From Hysterangium stoloniferum (taxonomy: Eukaryota > Basidiomycota > Agaricomycetes > Hysterangiales > Hysterangiaceae), in contig WHVD01000016.1 in NCBI GenBank assembly GCA_015178975.1, forward strand, positions 868,001 through 932,000: DNA of 64,000 nucleotides, read 5' to 3'. Positions 22,471-34,322 of this stretch are shown piece by piece. Numbering within the stretch: the first letter of the stretch is position 1; each line of letters starts with the position of its first letter. The notes under the pieces are model-generated. The model did no database searches, was not told where the DNA came from, and was given only the letters and a program-made list of their open reading frames with translations. The position numbers were made by a program, and so were the translations under genes.

Positions 22471-22657
22471 TTGGGAAGATTCAGTACAAATCACTGCAAT
22501 TTATAATTATTGAGTATGATTCGATAAGGATTGACAAATATTCAAGGGGATACAATGCAATTCATGCCATCTACAATTGTTGGGGAAGATTCAGTATAAA
22601 TCACTGTGATTTACAATTATTGAGTACAATCTGATAGGATTTGAGAGGATACAATGC
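22471..22657. repeat. Imperfect direct repeat, about 80-88 bp, two units
   Basis: Units at 22471-22558 and 22580-22657 share gggaagattcagta.aaatcactg, acaattattgagta and ggatacaatgc. They sit exactly at the boundary between the duplicated gene block and the AT-rich transposon zone. Confidence 0.7.
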
Positions 22658-23796
22658 CTTAAGTCAGTCCATATTTATTATACTCACAATCAAACAGGTG
22701 CCCTCACCAGCATTTTCTACCAGCGGTGCAAATGAAGGACAGTGATTTTAAGATTATTATGATTCTTTGAAGATTATTTTAATATATTTGGCTATAGGTA
22801 TTGATATTTAAACGTCAAATGTTTATAGTCATTGAAATGACATCATTCAAAACTGCCACTTGAGTCTCACACCCCATCCAATGCTGACAATCCCAATTCC
22901 CTGCAACACCTCACCCCCAATTCCCCACCAAAATTTCTCTTTCGTTTTCATTTCTGCTGGTATGCAATGTCTCGGAGTATTTGCTTCTACTGTCGTCTTC
23001 ATTTCCTTATACAGACAACATCAAGTTTTCAAACTACTGTCACTTTTGCTATTGCTTACATTTCTCAGTGAGGTATTTGTTGTTCTTTTCCTTCTGGTTC
23101 AGTAAATAAATTAATCTGGACTGATTGGCGATAAATATATCTCTATTCCACTGTGTATGTACCATTCGGAACTGTAGATCAAAGCCTCTCTGGCGAATAT
23201 AATATATTTTCAAGCTGATATGGATCTACTTTTAAACCTGTGAAAAGTCTGATATTGACTGATAACCAGTGCTAATTTGCACTGGCTGCAACATTTTTTC
23301 ACAGTAGCACCAGTGCTTTTTGCACTTTTCAAAAAGACCCACGCTGAACTAAATTTTTTTTCAAAAGCACTGATAATCAGTGCGATGGGACTTTTGACCA
23401 GTATGTAAGGGACCTATTCTCAGCATCCAAGGGCTTTCAAATGAGTCTGTTTCCTTGCTACAGTGTATACAATGGCATACTCTGCAATGTCTCTGATGTT
23501 TTGTGACTCTGTGACTCTCTGCAATTCTTTGTAATTCCTCACAATACTTCATGAAATGTGATGTAAATTACCAATATGAAGACTTGATACATATATGTTG
23601 GATAATACCAGATTACATCATGTTTCCCATGTAGAAACATGGCAAAACTTCCAACTGCCAAGGTGATGATAAAATCATCTGTACTCAAAACCGATGCCTT
23701 AGTTGCTCACCTATAGAGGTCCCAACTAAGGATTTATATAATTTAGCTCTTTGCTACTTTATCTCTACAATATACCCTTAGCTGGTAGCTGCTACA
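22658..23796. other. AT-rich stretch without a supported gene
   Basis: No recognisable gene. A hydrophobic open frame (22860-23105, plus) lacks an ATG at its upstream edge and any recognisable domain. Short imperfect inverted repeats built on gataaccagtgc/gcactggt occur at 23258-23395 and may be the relic of a small non-autonomous element. Confidence 0.4.
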
Positions 23797-24133
23797 CATT
23801 AAGTTCCAGATCTAGTCAGACTTTCTGGTGAATATTCTGGACACTTCTGGAAATAGTCCATGGAGTTCTGGGGAATTAGTCTGGGAGTTTCTGGGGATTA
23901 GTTGCAGGAGTATCTGAATATTACCAGGTTATGAAATGACTTGGCTTCAGCTTATGTGCCGTGCCCTTGTACACTCATTTGGGTGTCCATATTTCAGGGG
24001 GCTGATCTATACTGGAGAGTTTACAGATATCCAGAGTTCCAAAGAGTTCTGGATATTGAGCATACAAAAAGAACAAAGGAGTAAATTAGATTGAGACTAA
24101 TTTGAGATACAACTGGAGAGTAAGTACTGTACA

Positions 24134-24953
24134 TGTTATGACCGGACAATCCCGCCGGACTCCGGGTACTAACCTGTACGCCATCACGCCCTACACGCAC
24201 CAATTGTCTGTTTATAGGATTTCCCGCCCGGACTCCGTTACATCAAGACTTGTTACGTTCGACCTCATTACGACACATATCAGTCACTGGACTTCCCCCA
24301 GACTCTGTCTCTGTCTATGTCCGTCTTCATCCCACACATCAGTCACTGGACCCCACTCAGAATCCTGTCACCACTCTAATTAAGCCCCGTTCCCATTTTA
24401 GTCAAATGACCTGTCACGATTTGAACTCTGCTCCCACTCTGTTTCCCGTTATGGGTTATGCTTTGTCATGATTCGGACTCCGCTCTGTTCTGTCCCATTC
24501 CTAACACCAAACTTGGTGTTTATTATTCCTGTTTTATGTTTTGTTAGTTTTGTTTCATCATTACTGGATTTGGTATGTCATTCACTCCACGGTCTATATA
24601 AACTGGCAGATGTTGTACATACAATCCAGTCAGAAAATTAGCTTAGATTCCCCCCCAGTAATCTAATAACATTTTCCACTCTAAAACCTTGCTTGATTCA
24701 CATCGCTCTCACTAGTCGGAGCCCACAGGCTCCAGCACATCTATCTCTCTCAACTATCTCGACTCACGACCCACGACCTCTGACTTATGACCTACAACCC
24801 ACGAACTGCACCCGGACTCCCTGGGATCCCTGTCTGCCTGTTTGAAATTGGACAACACGATCTAGTGAGGGTGCAGCCTATAAGTTGAAGCCAAGTCCTG
24901 CCAGATATCCCGCGGGTTTCTCTGGAAACCTGCCCTGTGTGTGTATCCTAACA
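24134..24953 (+). repeat. Solo LTR A with target duplication GTACA
   Basis: The 820 bp unit runs from TGTTATGACC to TATCCTAACA, flanked by GTACA (24129-24133, 24954-24958). TATATAAA lies at 24595-24602 and the predicted RNA 5' end AGTCAGAAAAT at 24628-24638. CpG content is higher than in most other copies, which suggests a younger insertion. Confidence 0.95.
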
Positions 24954-25103
24954 GTACATGACTATGGAAGACTATATAGTTGTTCCAATTATTGTCTGGG
25001 AGTATAATAAAACCTCTTTGGAAATGTTTCCAAACTAAGCATATAATAACAAGTCAGATAAATGAGGAACAAGGATGGGGACAGATCAGGGAATAATGGC
25101 AGG

Positions 25104-25947
25104 TGTTAGGATACACACACAGGCTGGGTTTCCGGAGAAACCCATGGGATATCTGGTAGGACTTGGCTTCAGCTTATAGGCTGTGCCCTCACTAGATCAT
25201 ATTGTCCAATTTCAAACAGACGGACGGGAATCCTGGGATGTCCGGGCGGGGTTTGTGGGTCGTAGGTCGTAGGTCGGGGGTTGTGGGTCATAATTCAGAG
25301 GTTGTGGGTTGTGAGTCGAGATAGTTGAGAGAGATAGATGTGCCGGAGCCCGTGGGCTCTGACTAGTGCGAGCGATGTGAATCAAGCAAGGTTTTAGAGC
25401 GGAAAATGTTATTAGATTACTGGGGGGAATCTAAGCTAATTTTCTGACTGGATTGTATGTACAACATCTGCCAGTTTATATAGACCATGGAGTGAATGAC
25501 ATACCAAATCCAGTAATGGTGAAATGAAACTAACAAAACATAAAATGGGAATAGTAAACACCAAATTGGTGTTAGGAACGGGACGGAACAGAGTGGAGTC
25601 CAAATTGTGACAAAGCATAACCCATAACGGGAAATGGAGCGGGAGCGGAGTTCTAAATTGTGACAGGTCATTTGACTAAAACGGGAATGGGGCTCAATTA
25701 GAGCAGTGACGGGATTCTGAGTGGGATCTGGTGACTGATGCGTGGGATGAAGACGGACATAGACAGAGACGGAGTCCAGGGGAAGTCCAGTGACTGATAT
25801 GTATGTGTCATAATGAGGTTGAATGTAACTAGTCTTGACGTAACAGAGTCCGGGCGGGAAATCCTATAAACAGACAATTGGTGCTTGTAGCGCGTGGGGG
25901 CATACAGGTTAGTGCCTGGAGTCCAGCAGGATTGTCCGGTCGTAACA
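25104..25947 (-). repeat. Solo LTR A with target duplication GCAGG
   Basis: An 844 bp minus-oriented unit, TGTTAGGATACAC to GGTCGTAACA, flanked by GCAGG (25099-25103, 25948-25952). It lies 150 bp from the plus-oriented copy at 24134-24953, so the two could pair as an 800 bp inverted repeat. Confidence 0.94.
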
Positions 25948-26000
25948 GCAGGAACAATAAGCAAATGAGTGGATACTTGTCAATAAACAATTTACCAAAT

Positions 26001-26936
26001 TGTCATGAACATACAAGCTCAAATTCTGCTAATATTCAATTTGATATTCCTTTGACATTTTTTCAACTTTCTGACTTGATTTCTGACTTGACTATCTTTC
26101 AATATTATTTGACTCAATATTCAACTAACCTTCAACTTGTCTCAATTTGACATCATTGATGATTTCATTCTGATATCATATTATGACATGAATCAAATTT
26201 CTACTCAACAAAGTTGAATACTAATTGAATAATATTCTATTTATCAAATTCAGAAGCCTCATTTGATGAAGTATTACTTCATCCTGTTGATAAAGTGAGA
26301 GGCTAATATTAGACATGAAGGTTCACTGATGTAATGATGATAGTACAAGACTCAGATTACTAATACCAAAACTAATATACAGATGATAGGTGAGATTTTC
26401 TGACTGACTTCCTTCATTCCTATCATGGTCCTTTTATGCTTTCTATTGTTTACCTATGACTATGTTATGATTTAATAATGAAATCATTTGTGACATCAAA
26501 CTGAGACATGTTGAAGATATTCAAGATTGCCAAAGAAAGTCAAATAGGAGTTGAGTTGAATTCATTGGTCAAGTTGAAGTCAAAGAGTTGTTGAAAATTA
26601 CCTTGAATATTCTGTGACAATGTTGTGGCTGTGACTGTTGTGACATATTATCATCATAGGTAAATGATAAATAGCATAAATAGCATAAAAGGACAATACT
26701 AGGAGTGAGAGAACTCGGTTAGAAAAGCTGCACCATAATCTGTATCATTACTATTGTATTATTAATTCAACTTCCATTTACAATCTCTTCAACTTAATTA
26801 TTCATGTGCTTCTGTGTCCTATATTTGCCTCATACTTTATTGACAGGATGAATTAATACTTTGTCAAATGAGGCATCTGTACTTAATATTCTTCAATTGT
26901 TATTTGACTTTATTGAGTAAAATCCAATTTGTGTCA
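26001..26936. mobile_element. 936-bp AT-rich insertion with TG..CA ends and internal inverted repeats
   Basis: It starts TGTCATGAAC, ends TTGTGTCA, and is flanked by CAAAT (25996-26000, 26937-26941), which fits a solo LTR. Inside, 26186-26320 is nearly the reverse complement of 26800-26936 (gcctcatttga..gtatta..ttcatcctgt in both). Also 26130-26190 resembles the inverse of 26450-26530. A TATA-like agcataaaagg lies at 26692-26702. No coding content. Class is uncertain (large solo LTR or fold-back element). Confidence 0.7.
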
Positions 26937-27076
26937 CAAATATGGAACAAGGACAGAGTTTGGAATGTCTGGGAATTGATAGGTTTCTGGAGATGGGAGT
27001 TATATCAGGAAATTGAAATATCCAGGAATGGAGAATTACATTGGAAGATTGAAATATCCAGAAAATGGATCATAAT

Positions 27077-27974
27077 AGAAGGGGCAAATTCTGACAAGTT
27101 CCAGGACATAAGATGAGGCATCTTATGTAGGCAGAATATCCAACTGGGAACTGAGGTGAGGAGTCTGACAAGAGTCTGGGTTGGGAAATAACCAATGACA
27201 TGTGGAGACATCAACTGTCAAAAGGTACTTGAGGGATGAGGGTCAGGTTCTGGTTGATTCCAGATTTTTTTGACACTAGTCCAGAAGATGGTTCAGAACC
27301 TGATATTATATCCAGAAAATACTCCATGGAGTTTCTGGGAATGGATCTTCATATTACACCACAGATCCAACTGCTGTATTTCCCTCTTCAATGTCAGTGT
27401 ATTAGATGCAGAGAATCCATACTAGCATGGCCTTCATAATAATAATAATTGTGTATACATATATTGGGCTCAAAAAGAATATGACATAATGTATTATCTA
27501 CTCAAAGTGTAGGTATTCACTTTAATCCACAAATCAGATTCTACACTGGTATATTATATTGTAAGGATGAAAGAGGAGATGTTTGACCAGTATTTGCATA
27601 AAAAAAAAAAACTATCTGATTTTTAAGCTAAGTACCTACAGTACTTTTCATTCTCCACATCTTGCCCTCCATGTATTTGTACCTTGCAAAGTGTGCATCC
27701 TCTTCCTTTCTGATGTGCTGAATCATTCTCACCTAGATGGCATTGCTGATTTCTAATTTCTTCTTCCTCCATTCTGGAATGCTGTTAAGATCTTAAATGG
27801 AGGGATGGGAAAACTCTAAGTCAGGGAGGCTGATGATAGGAAACAGGTTAATCAGGGGACTGCATTTGCAGTTCCAGTGCACAAGGAGGCCCCTGTGAGG
27901 GCAACCCCTGCAGCCTGCGGTACTCACACTAGGCTAGCAGGAGGAAATCCAAAGTAATATTAGATCTGATATAT
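27077..27974. other. Unassigned repeat-derived DNA
   Basis: Part (27120-27260) resembles 47340-47450 (gagtctgac, gacatgtggaga..tcaactgtcaaa), so it is interior DNA of the same unknown element. From about 27870 it resembles 37360-37440 (ggcctc..gcctgtggtactcacacta), a repeat that gypsy-A interrupted at 27975. No gene is seen. Confidence 0.45.
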
Positions 27975-28543
27975 TGTTAGGATATGTACAGGGTGGGTCT
28001 CCAGAGAAACCCACAGAATATCTGGTAGGACTTGGCTTCAGCTTATAGGCTGCGCCCTCACTAGATCGTGTTGTCCAATTTCAGACAGGCAGACAGGGAA
28101 TCCTGGGGAGTCTGGGCGGGGGTCATGGGTCGTGAGTTGAGACTGGTGAAAGAGATAGATATGCCGGAGCCTGTGGGCTCCAACTAGTTTGAGCGGTGTG
28201 AATCAAGTAGGGTTTTAGAGCGGAAAATGTATTAGATTACTGGGGGGAATCTAAGCTAATTTTCTGACTGGATTGTATGTACAACATCTGCCAGTTTAAA
28301 TAGACTGTGGAGTAAATGTCATACCGAATCCAGTAAAAATGAAATGAAGTGAGCAAAACATAAAACAGGAATAGTAAACACCAAATTGGTGTTAGGAACG
28401 GGACGGAACAGAGCAGAGTCCAAATCGTGACAAAGCATAACCCATAATGGGAAATGGAGTGGGAGTGGAGTACAAATTGTGACAGGTCATTTGACTAAAA
28501 CAGGAATGGGCTCGATTAGAGCGGTGGCAGGATTCTGAGTGGG
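27975..28543 (-). repeat. Gypsy-A 3' LTR (LTR A), inner end deleted
   Basis: It aligns with 33531-34110 of the 5' LTR, then stops abruptly at gattctgagtggg and runs straight into chromodomain-side pol sequence. Confidence 0.88.
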
Positions 28544-31500
28544 TAAGCTGTATGAAAGTCAGTAACGATTTCCATGGCATTACCGAGTTCCATGGCCAAA
28601 ATCCATGAGGTTTCTTCATCGGTGCCCTCGTAACCTGCCCACTTGACCAAGTAAAGCAGTTTACAAGTGCGTCGACGCTTATCAATTTTTGAATCTAAAA
28701 TCTGTGAGATTTCAAACTCGGGTTCTCCGTCAATGATGACCAGAGGAGCGGAGATTGCACACGATCTGGGATAGTGTTAGCAGTACAAGGTTCTAGCATA
28801 GAAACATGAAATACCGGGTGTACCATGCACATGCTATCTGGAAGCCGTAGAGTCCAAGAAACTGAACCTACTTGTGCGATAATTTCAAATGGACCTAAAT
28901 ATTTTTCAGCAAGCTTCTTTGATGGACAGGTAGTCCGGAAGAATTGAGCTTTGACATAAACACGGTCACCAATCTTGAAGTTTGGTGGCAGGATCTGGTG
29001 TTTGTCTGCTGAATGTTGGTAATGCTCTTGGGCGGACAATATTGCAGTCCAGAGTTCCTCGTGGAGCTCGTGGAGGTCCATGGTGAACTCTTGAGCATGA
29101 ACAGAGGCGAGATTTCATTCTGGATGTACTGTAATATTTGGATTATATCCTTTATTTGCAAAGACCGGGGAAACACCAGTAGTGGCCGAGGGTGCATTGT
29201 TGTAAGCAAACTCTGCAAGTGGTAACAAGGATTTCCAATTGTCCTGTTGGTAGTTGCAATATATGCAGAGGTAGTGTTCCAATGTCTGGTTGACGCGTTC
29301 GGTTTGTCCGTCACCTTCTGGGTGATGTCCGGATGTGAAATGTAATGTCATGTCCAAGGATTTTCCGAGGGATCTAAAGAAGTGAGACACGAACTCTGAT
29401 CCTCAATCGGAAGTCACGTGGGATGGAACTCCGTGCTTGGAAAATACGTGGATAATGAAATGTTCCGCTAACTGCATGGACGTAATTGTATCATAAGTAG
29501 GGATGAATATACCTTGTTTTGAGAATCTGTCAACAACGACTAGAATGGTGGAAAAGCCTTCAGAATCCAGTAGGTGTTCAATGAAATCCATAGAGATAGA
29601 ATTCCACGGGTGTTCCAGTACCGGGAGTTGTTTCAAAAGGCCGTATGGCTTGTGTCGCTGAGATTTTGAGCAGGGACAAGTAGTGCAAGATTTACAATAG
29701 TGCTTAACAAATCCATGGAGTCTGGGCCAAGTGTATTCTCTTCTAATTAATGATAGAGTTTTGTTGTACCCGAAATGTCCTGAAAGTGGATGATCATGTT
29801 TGTATTGAAGGATCCTGAGGCAGAGGCCGTTGGAGTCCAGTACATAGATGTGATCGTCAAGTCTAATGAAACCATGTTGATCAAGAGACCACCGGGGTTG
29901 ACCGGGGTCCACGGGATTGTCAAGGTGAGCTTTAGTAATTGGGTCTAGTGGAATTGCTGATAGAATATCTTGATGTAACTTCTCAATATCCATAACGATA
30001 ATTCCACGGACAATGGGATTGATGAGGAAAGTTGCGCGGACCGATGTGGTAAGTTGTTGATTCATGAAAATAGGTTTCAGGTTGTGCAGATTTACCATTG
30101 CATAGTTGTTGCTCCCCTCTTTAGGATAGACATCCCATCGTCTAGTTAAAGCATCGGGTTTGCCGCCGAGACGGCCGGGTTGAAAGTGGATAATCATGTT
30201 GAAGGCAGATAGATATTCAGACCAGTGGGCCTGCCGGCAGGTCAAAAGTTTTGTGGTAGAAAAGTATTCCAGGTTTTTGTGATCTGTTACAACATCAATA
30301 GGAGCTCCTGAACCTTCCAAATAGTGTTGCCATGCTTTGAAAGCTGAAAAGATTGCCAGAAGTTCTTTATCATGAACGTCGTAGTTGAGCTCTGCTCTGG
30401 TAAAAGTCTGGGACAGAAAAGCCACGGGGTGGACTTCTCCGTCGGAGTCCTGGATAGACAAAATGGCTTTAAGTGCATAATCCGAGGCATCCATTTCAAC
30501 AATGAGCGGGAAGTCCAGTTTCCAATGCGACAGAATAGGAGCTGTAGAAAAAGAGTTTTTTAAAAGATTGAAAGCTTTTTGACACTTATTGTTAAAATTC
30601 CACAGAGTACCCTTACGCATAAGATGGGTAAGGGGTACCGTGATGTCAGAATATCCACGGATAAAACATCAGTAAAAATTGGCAAAGCCGAGGAAGGATT
30701 GTATGTCTTTAACTTTTCGGGGTTCGGGCCAATCTTTGATGACTTGCACTTTAGTTTCATCCATGCAGAATCCATCGGGTCCCATCATGAAACCTAGGTA
30801 TTCCATGGAGTCCGTGTCAAAAGTACATTTTTTACCATTTGCGAATAAACCATGTTGTCTGAGCCTCCGGAGAACTTCACGGACTTGTTTGTCATGTTCC
30901 GTGGGATTCTCAGAGTAGCTAAGAATGTCATCCAAGTAAACAATGACGCATACATTGAGCATGTCAGAGAAAATGTCGTTGATAAAATGCTGAAAAACAG
31001 ACGGAGCATTGGTGAGTCCAAAGCCAACCACTCGAAGGCCCCATAACGGGTTCTAAAAGTGGTTTTCCATTCATCGCCCGTGGCAATCTGGACCAAATGA
31101 TAGGCATGCTTGAGATCTATTTTGGTGTAAATCTGGGCATTCTGTGGAGCATTGAGCAGATCAGATATAAGTGGGAGTGGATATTTATCCTTTTTGGTGA
31201 CAGCATTGAGTCCTCTAAAATCAACACATAGTCAAAGGGATCCATCCTTTTTTCTGACAAACAGAACAGGTGCTCCAAAAGGAGACTTTGAGGGTCTGAT
31301 AAAGCCTATGGACAAATGTTCATCCAGGAAATCACGGATTGCGGATAGTTCCGTGCACGAGAGCAGGTAAATATGTCCTAGGGGTGGCTGGGCGCCATCT
31401 TCAAGATCGATTTTTAAGTCGTATTCTCTGTGAGGCAGAAGCTGGTCAGCTTTTCGCTTGCTAAAAACATCTGCAAAGTCATGATATTTCTCCAGGACAC

Positions 31501-32160
31501 CTTCTAGATCAGCAGCTTGCTCAGATTCAGATACCAGGGTTGAAAAACGTCCAGTTGCTTCATCAATTTTTAAGTTGATAGTGTGAATGCCTGGGACCCA
31601 TCCATTTTTGAAGCCCTAATAAAAGCTGCAGCATTAATCAGAGAAATGGACAGAGGTGCCGTGGGTTCCGGGGAAGCCATTGGTGCCGTAGGGATCACAG
31701 GAGTCCTCGAGACTGCAGGTGCCGGGAAGGCCATGGGCACCATGGAGGCCGAGACAGGCACAGTTTCCTCGGCTGCTGTGGGAGTCCGGAATGTTATACT
31801 GTTAGCTATCCAGTCAATCGACGGATTGTAGTGGGTAAGCCAGTTATGTCCTAGGACCACCGAGCAACTTGAGTCTAACTGGGTCACATAGAAAGTGACC
31901 AATTGAGATGTTCCACAAGGGAAACTGATGGGTAAATCACAAGCTTGGGTAACAACCAAATTACTTGTGCCATCGAAGAGGCAGAGAGTGATGGGATTAT
32001 TGAATAAGTTGACAAAGAATTTTTTTGCGTGAATTTTGTATCTAAAAAACAATGAGTTGAGCTGGAATCTATAAGAGCTGAAAAAATGAATTTCAGAATC
32101 ATATTAGACATAAGTTTAACAAAAAATGAATCAGAATGTGAAAGAGCGGATGCGTTAAGA
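28544..32160 (-). pseudogene. Gypsy-A pol remnant with chromodomain
   Basis: Minus-strand domains: protease (31884-32111) with ALIDSSSTHC, where DSS replaces the usual DSG/DTG. RT has [12 protein letters not shown] (about 30910-30945), with frameshifts near 31035 and 30670. RNase H is at 30200-30520 (MDASDYALKAIL, THDKE-type DKELLAIF). The integrase zinc region is HPLSGHFGYNKT..CKSCTTC, and its core SMDFIEH..HVTSD-stop-GSEF..GDGQTERVNQ (29280-29600) has a TGA where a CGA or CAA is expected (29401). The chromodomain is FEISQILDSKIDKRR..LVKWAGYEGTDEETSWI (28590-28720). Confidence 0.9.
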
Positions 32161-32216
32161 CGAGTAAACTCTTGAATGCACAGAGAGGCAACGCAACCCC
32201 CAACCTGTGGGGTTGC

Positions 32217-33494
32217 TTACTCTTTTTTTGAGTCGGAAGCCGGTTTGTCCTTCGATGGGGTTTCCGTGGAGGCCTTGGCTGTTCGACCCTTTGAAGAGTT
32301 TGCTTTTGCCAGTGGACATTCTGGGACTCGATGACCAGGTTTCCCGCACAAGAGACAGAGGTTGTTGTCCATACGACATTGTCTTTCCTGTGGGGTCAAT
32401 TTCCCATCAGGTCCGAGTTTGCCTGAGAGGTCGGGTTTTCGGGCTTGCTTGCCGGACTGTTGACCCTTGTTATTGTCCTTGTTGTCCTTGTTGTTGTTGT
32501 TGTTTGAAGACTTTTTATCATTCTTCTTGTCGGATTGTGTGGAGTTCTGGTTGCTGGTTGACGAATTGTTGTTGTTTTTATTGGCTGTGGACTTGTTCAC
32601 TTTGTCTGCAGAGGTCTTGCGAGCAACTTCCGCATGACGTTCCCAATAGCGTGTGTCCGCATTTTGAGCTTTGAGGCACATATGGGACAGGGTTTTTGGC
32701 TTGCCATCTTCTCCTTTCGAGACTTTGTCTTTAAGCTGGGATGGCAGACTGGTGTAGAATTAGTGGCAGAGAGCGGGATCGCCCCACTGACAATGAGCTG
32801 CAAGATTATTGAATTGGACAATGTAGTCCGTGATGTGCTGCATGTCCTTCATACGAAGATTTGTAAGACTATTCTTGGCTTCTCCTGTTGGGCCATACAG
32901 GCTGAAGTTGGTTTCAAGCTCCTCAACAAAAGCCTCCCAATTTTCGAGCCAGAGCGGCTCTTCCTCGGAAATCCTGCTAAAAGCCAGTTCGAACCATTTC
33001 AACGTGGATCCCAACAAATATGAAAGTGCATAGTTGACTTTTCGGGAGTCCGTGGAGAATGCAGCGGCATGATCATGGAAATTGAAGTGACATTGCATGA
33101 GGAAAGTGGAGAGTTTGTTTGGGTTGGAACCCGTGAAGGGTTCCGGAGCATTGACTTTTGGCCATGGAGGTTCTTGTTTCTTTTTCTTTCATTCTTCAAG
33201 CAGGTGCGTCATGAATTTATCTATAGTACCTGCTAAAAATTTAGAAGTAGGATCCCTTGTGTGTGGTCGTTCAATAGGCAGAGGATTTTCGACACCTTTG
33301 CCCTTGTTGGGGGCCACAGATTCGTCCTCATGCTTGGATTCGTCCTGGTTTTCTGGGACTTCTTCGATACAGGCTTCTTCTGTGGTTTCCGACTGGTTCG
33401 CAAGCATCTGACTGGTATACAAAGTTAATGGGGAATGAAGAGTCGACGGTCCAGGTAATGATGCCTGTGTGCATGTATTTCTTCTTGGTGGCAT
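32217..33494 (-). pseudogene. Gypsy-A gag remnant with zinc knuckle
   Basis: ATG 33494 MPPRRNTCTQASLPG. Capsid region NPNKLSTFLMQCHFNFHDHA (33020-33130) and FVEELETNFSLYGP. An Asn/Lys-rich basic stretch follows (32440-32600), then the CCHC knuckle CLLCGKPGHRVPEC (about 32300-32342), and the stop at 32217. Stops near 33190 and 32760 interrupt an otherwise typical chromovirus gag. Confidence 0.9.
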
Positions 33495-33517
33495 AATGAA
33501 AACAATCTGCGAGTGTA

Positions 33518-33528
33518 AGTCAGAAAAT
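33518..33528 (-). promoter_or_regulatory. Gypsy-A self-complementary primer-binding site
   Basis: The minus strand reads ATTTTCTGACT, two bases (GT) inside the 5' LTR edge. It is the exact complement of AGTCAGAAAAT in that LTR (33814-33824), which lies about 33 nt after the LTR TATA box and so at the expected RNA 5' end. This is the layout of Tf1-type self-primed elements. Confidence 0.78.
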
Positions 33529-33530
33529 AC

Positions 33531-34317
33531 TGTTAGGATACGTACAGGGTGGGTCTCTGGAGAAACCTGCAGAATATCTGGTAGGACTTGGCTTCAGCTT
33601 ATAGGCTGTGCCCTCGCTAGATCGTGTTGTCCAATTTCAGACAGGCGGATGGGAATCCCAGGGAGTCTGGGTGGGGGTCGTGGGTCGTGAGTTGAGACTG
33701 GTGAGAGAGATAGATATGCCGGAGCCCGTGGGCTCCGACTAGTTTGAGTGGTGTAAATCAAGTAGGGTTTTAGAGCAGAAAATGTATTAGATTACTGGGG
33801 GGAATCTAAGCTAATTTTCTGACTGGATTGTATGTACAACATCTGCCAGTTTAAATAGACTGTGGAGTAAATGTCATACCGAATCCAGTAATAATGAAAC
33901 AAAGCGAGTAAAACATAAAACGGGAATAGTAAACACCAAATTGGTGTTAGGAACAGGACGGAACGGAGCGGAGTCCGAATCGTGACAAAGCATAACCCAT
34001 AACGGGAAATGGAGCAGGAGCGGAGTACAAATCGTGACAGGTCATTTGACTAAAACGGGAATGGGGCTCGATTAGAGTGGTGGCGGGATTCTGAGTGGGG
34101 TCCAGTGACTGATGTGTGGGATGAAGACAGACATAGACAGAGTCAGAGTCTGGGGGAAGTCTGGTGACTGATATGTGTCGTAATGAGGTTGAACGTAACA
34201 AGTCTTGACGTATGGAGTCTGGGCGGGAATTCCTATAAACAGACATTTGGTGCATGTAGGGCATGATGGCATACAGGTTAGTGCCCCGGAGTCCAGTGGG
34301 ATTGTCTGGTTGTAACA
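33531..34317 (-). repeat. Gypsy-A 5' LTR (LTR A)
   Basis: A 787 bp unit, TGTTAGGATACG to TTGTAACA, followed by target duplication TATAT. Confidence 0.93.
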
Positions 34318-34322
34318 TATAT

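Larger units (their letters stand above)
23797..27076 (-). repeat. LTR E, split by three nested insertions
   Basis: The pieces 23797-24133, 24954-25103, 25948-26000 and 26937-27076 together align with the uninterrupted LTR E at 42758-43320 (shared ggatattctggacacttc, ttggaaatgtttccaaacta, ggaacaaggac). The start is mutated and approximate. Two solo LTR A copies in opposite orientation and one 936 bp insertion lie inside. Confidence 0.8.
27975..34317 (-). mobile_element. Gypsy-A: Ty3/gypsy chromovirus, 6.3 kb, decayed
   Basis: A complete element by structure: TGTTAGG..GTAACA ends and target duplication TATAT (27970-27974, 34318-34322). Minus-strand order is LTR, self-primer site, gag, protease, RT, RNase H, integrase, chromodomain, LTR. 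The 3' LTR (27975 to about 28543) lost its inner 240 bp together with the polypurine tract. Frameshifts and stops occur in gag, RT and integrase, so it is not autonomous. Confidence 0.93.

Noticed and set aside
22860-23105. Hydrophobic 81-residue open frame as a membrane protein
   Set aside because: No ATG at the proposed start, no homologue recognised, AT-rich surroundings without splice or promoter context.
31583-31831. Gly/Ala-rich plus-strand frame
   Set aside because: Antisense of the Pro/Ala-rich linker after the gypsy-A protease.
32207-32674. Long plus-strand open frame opposite gypsy-A gag
   Set aside because: It is the complement of the Asn/Lys-rich gag region and its zinc knuckle; a shadow frame.
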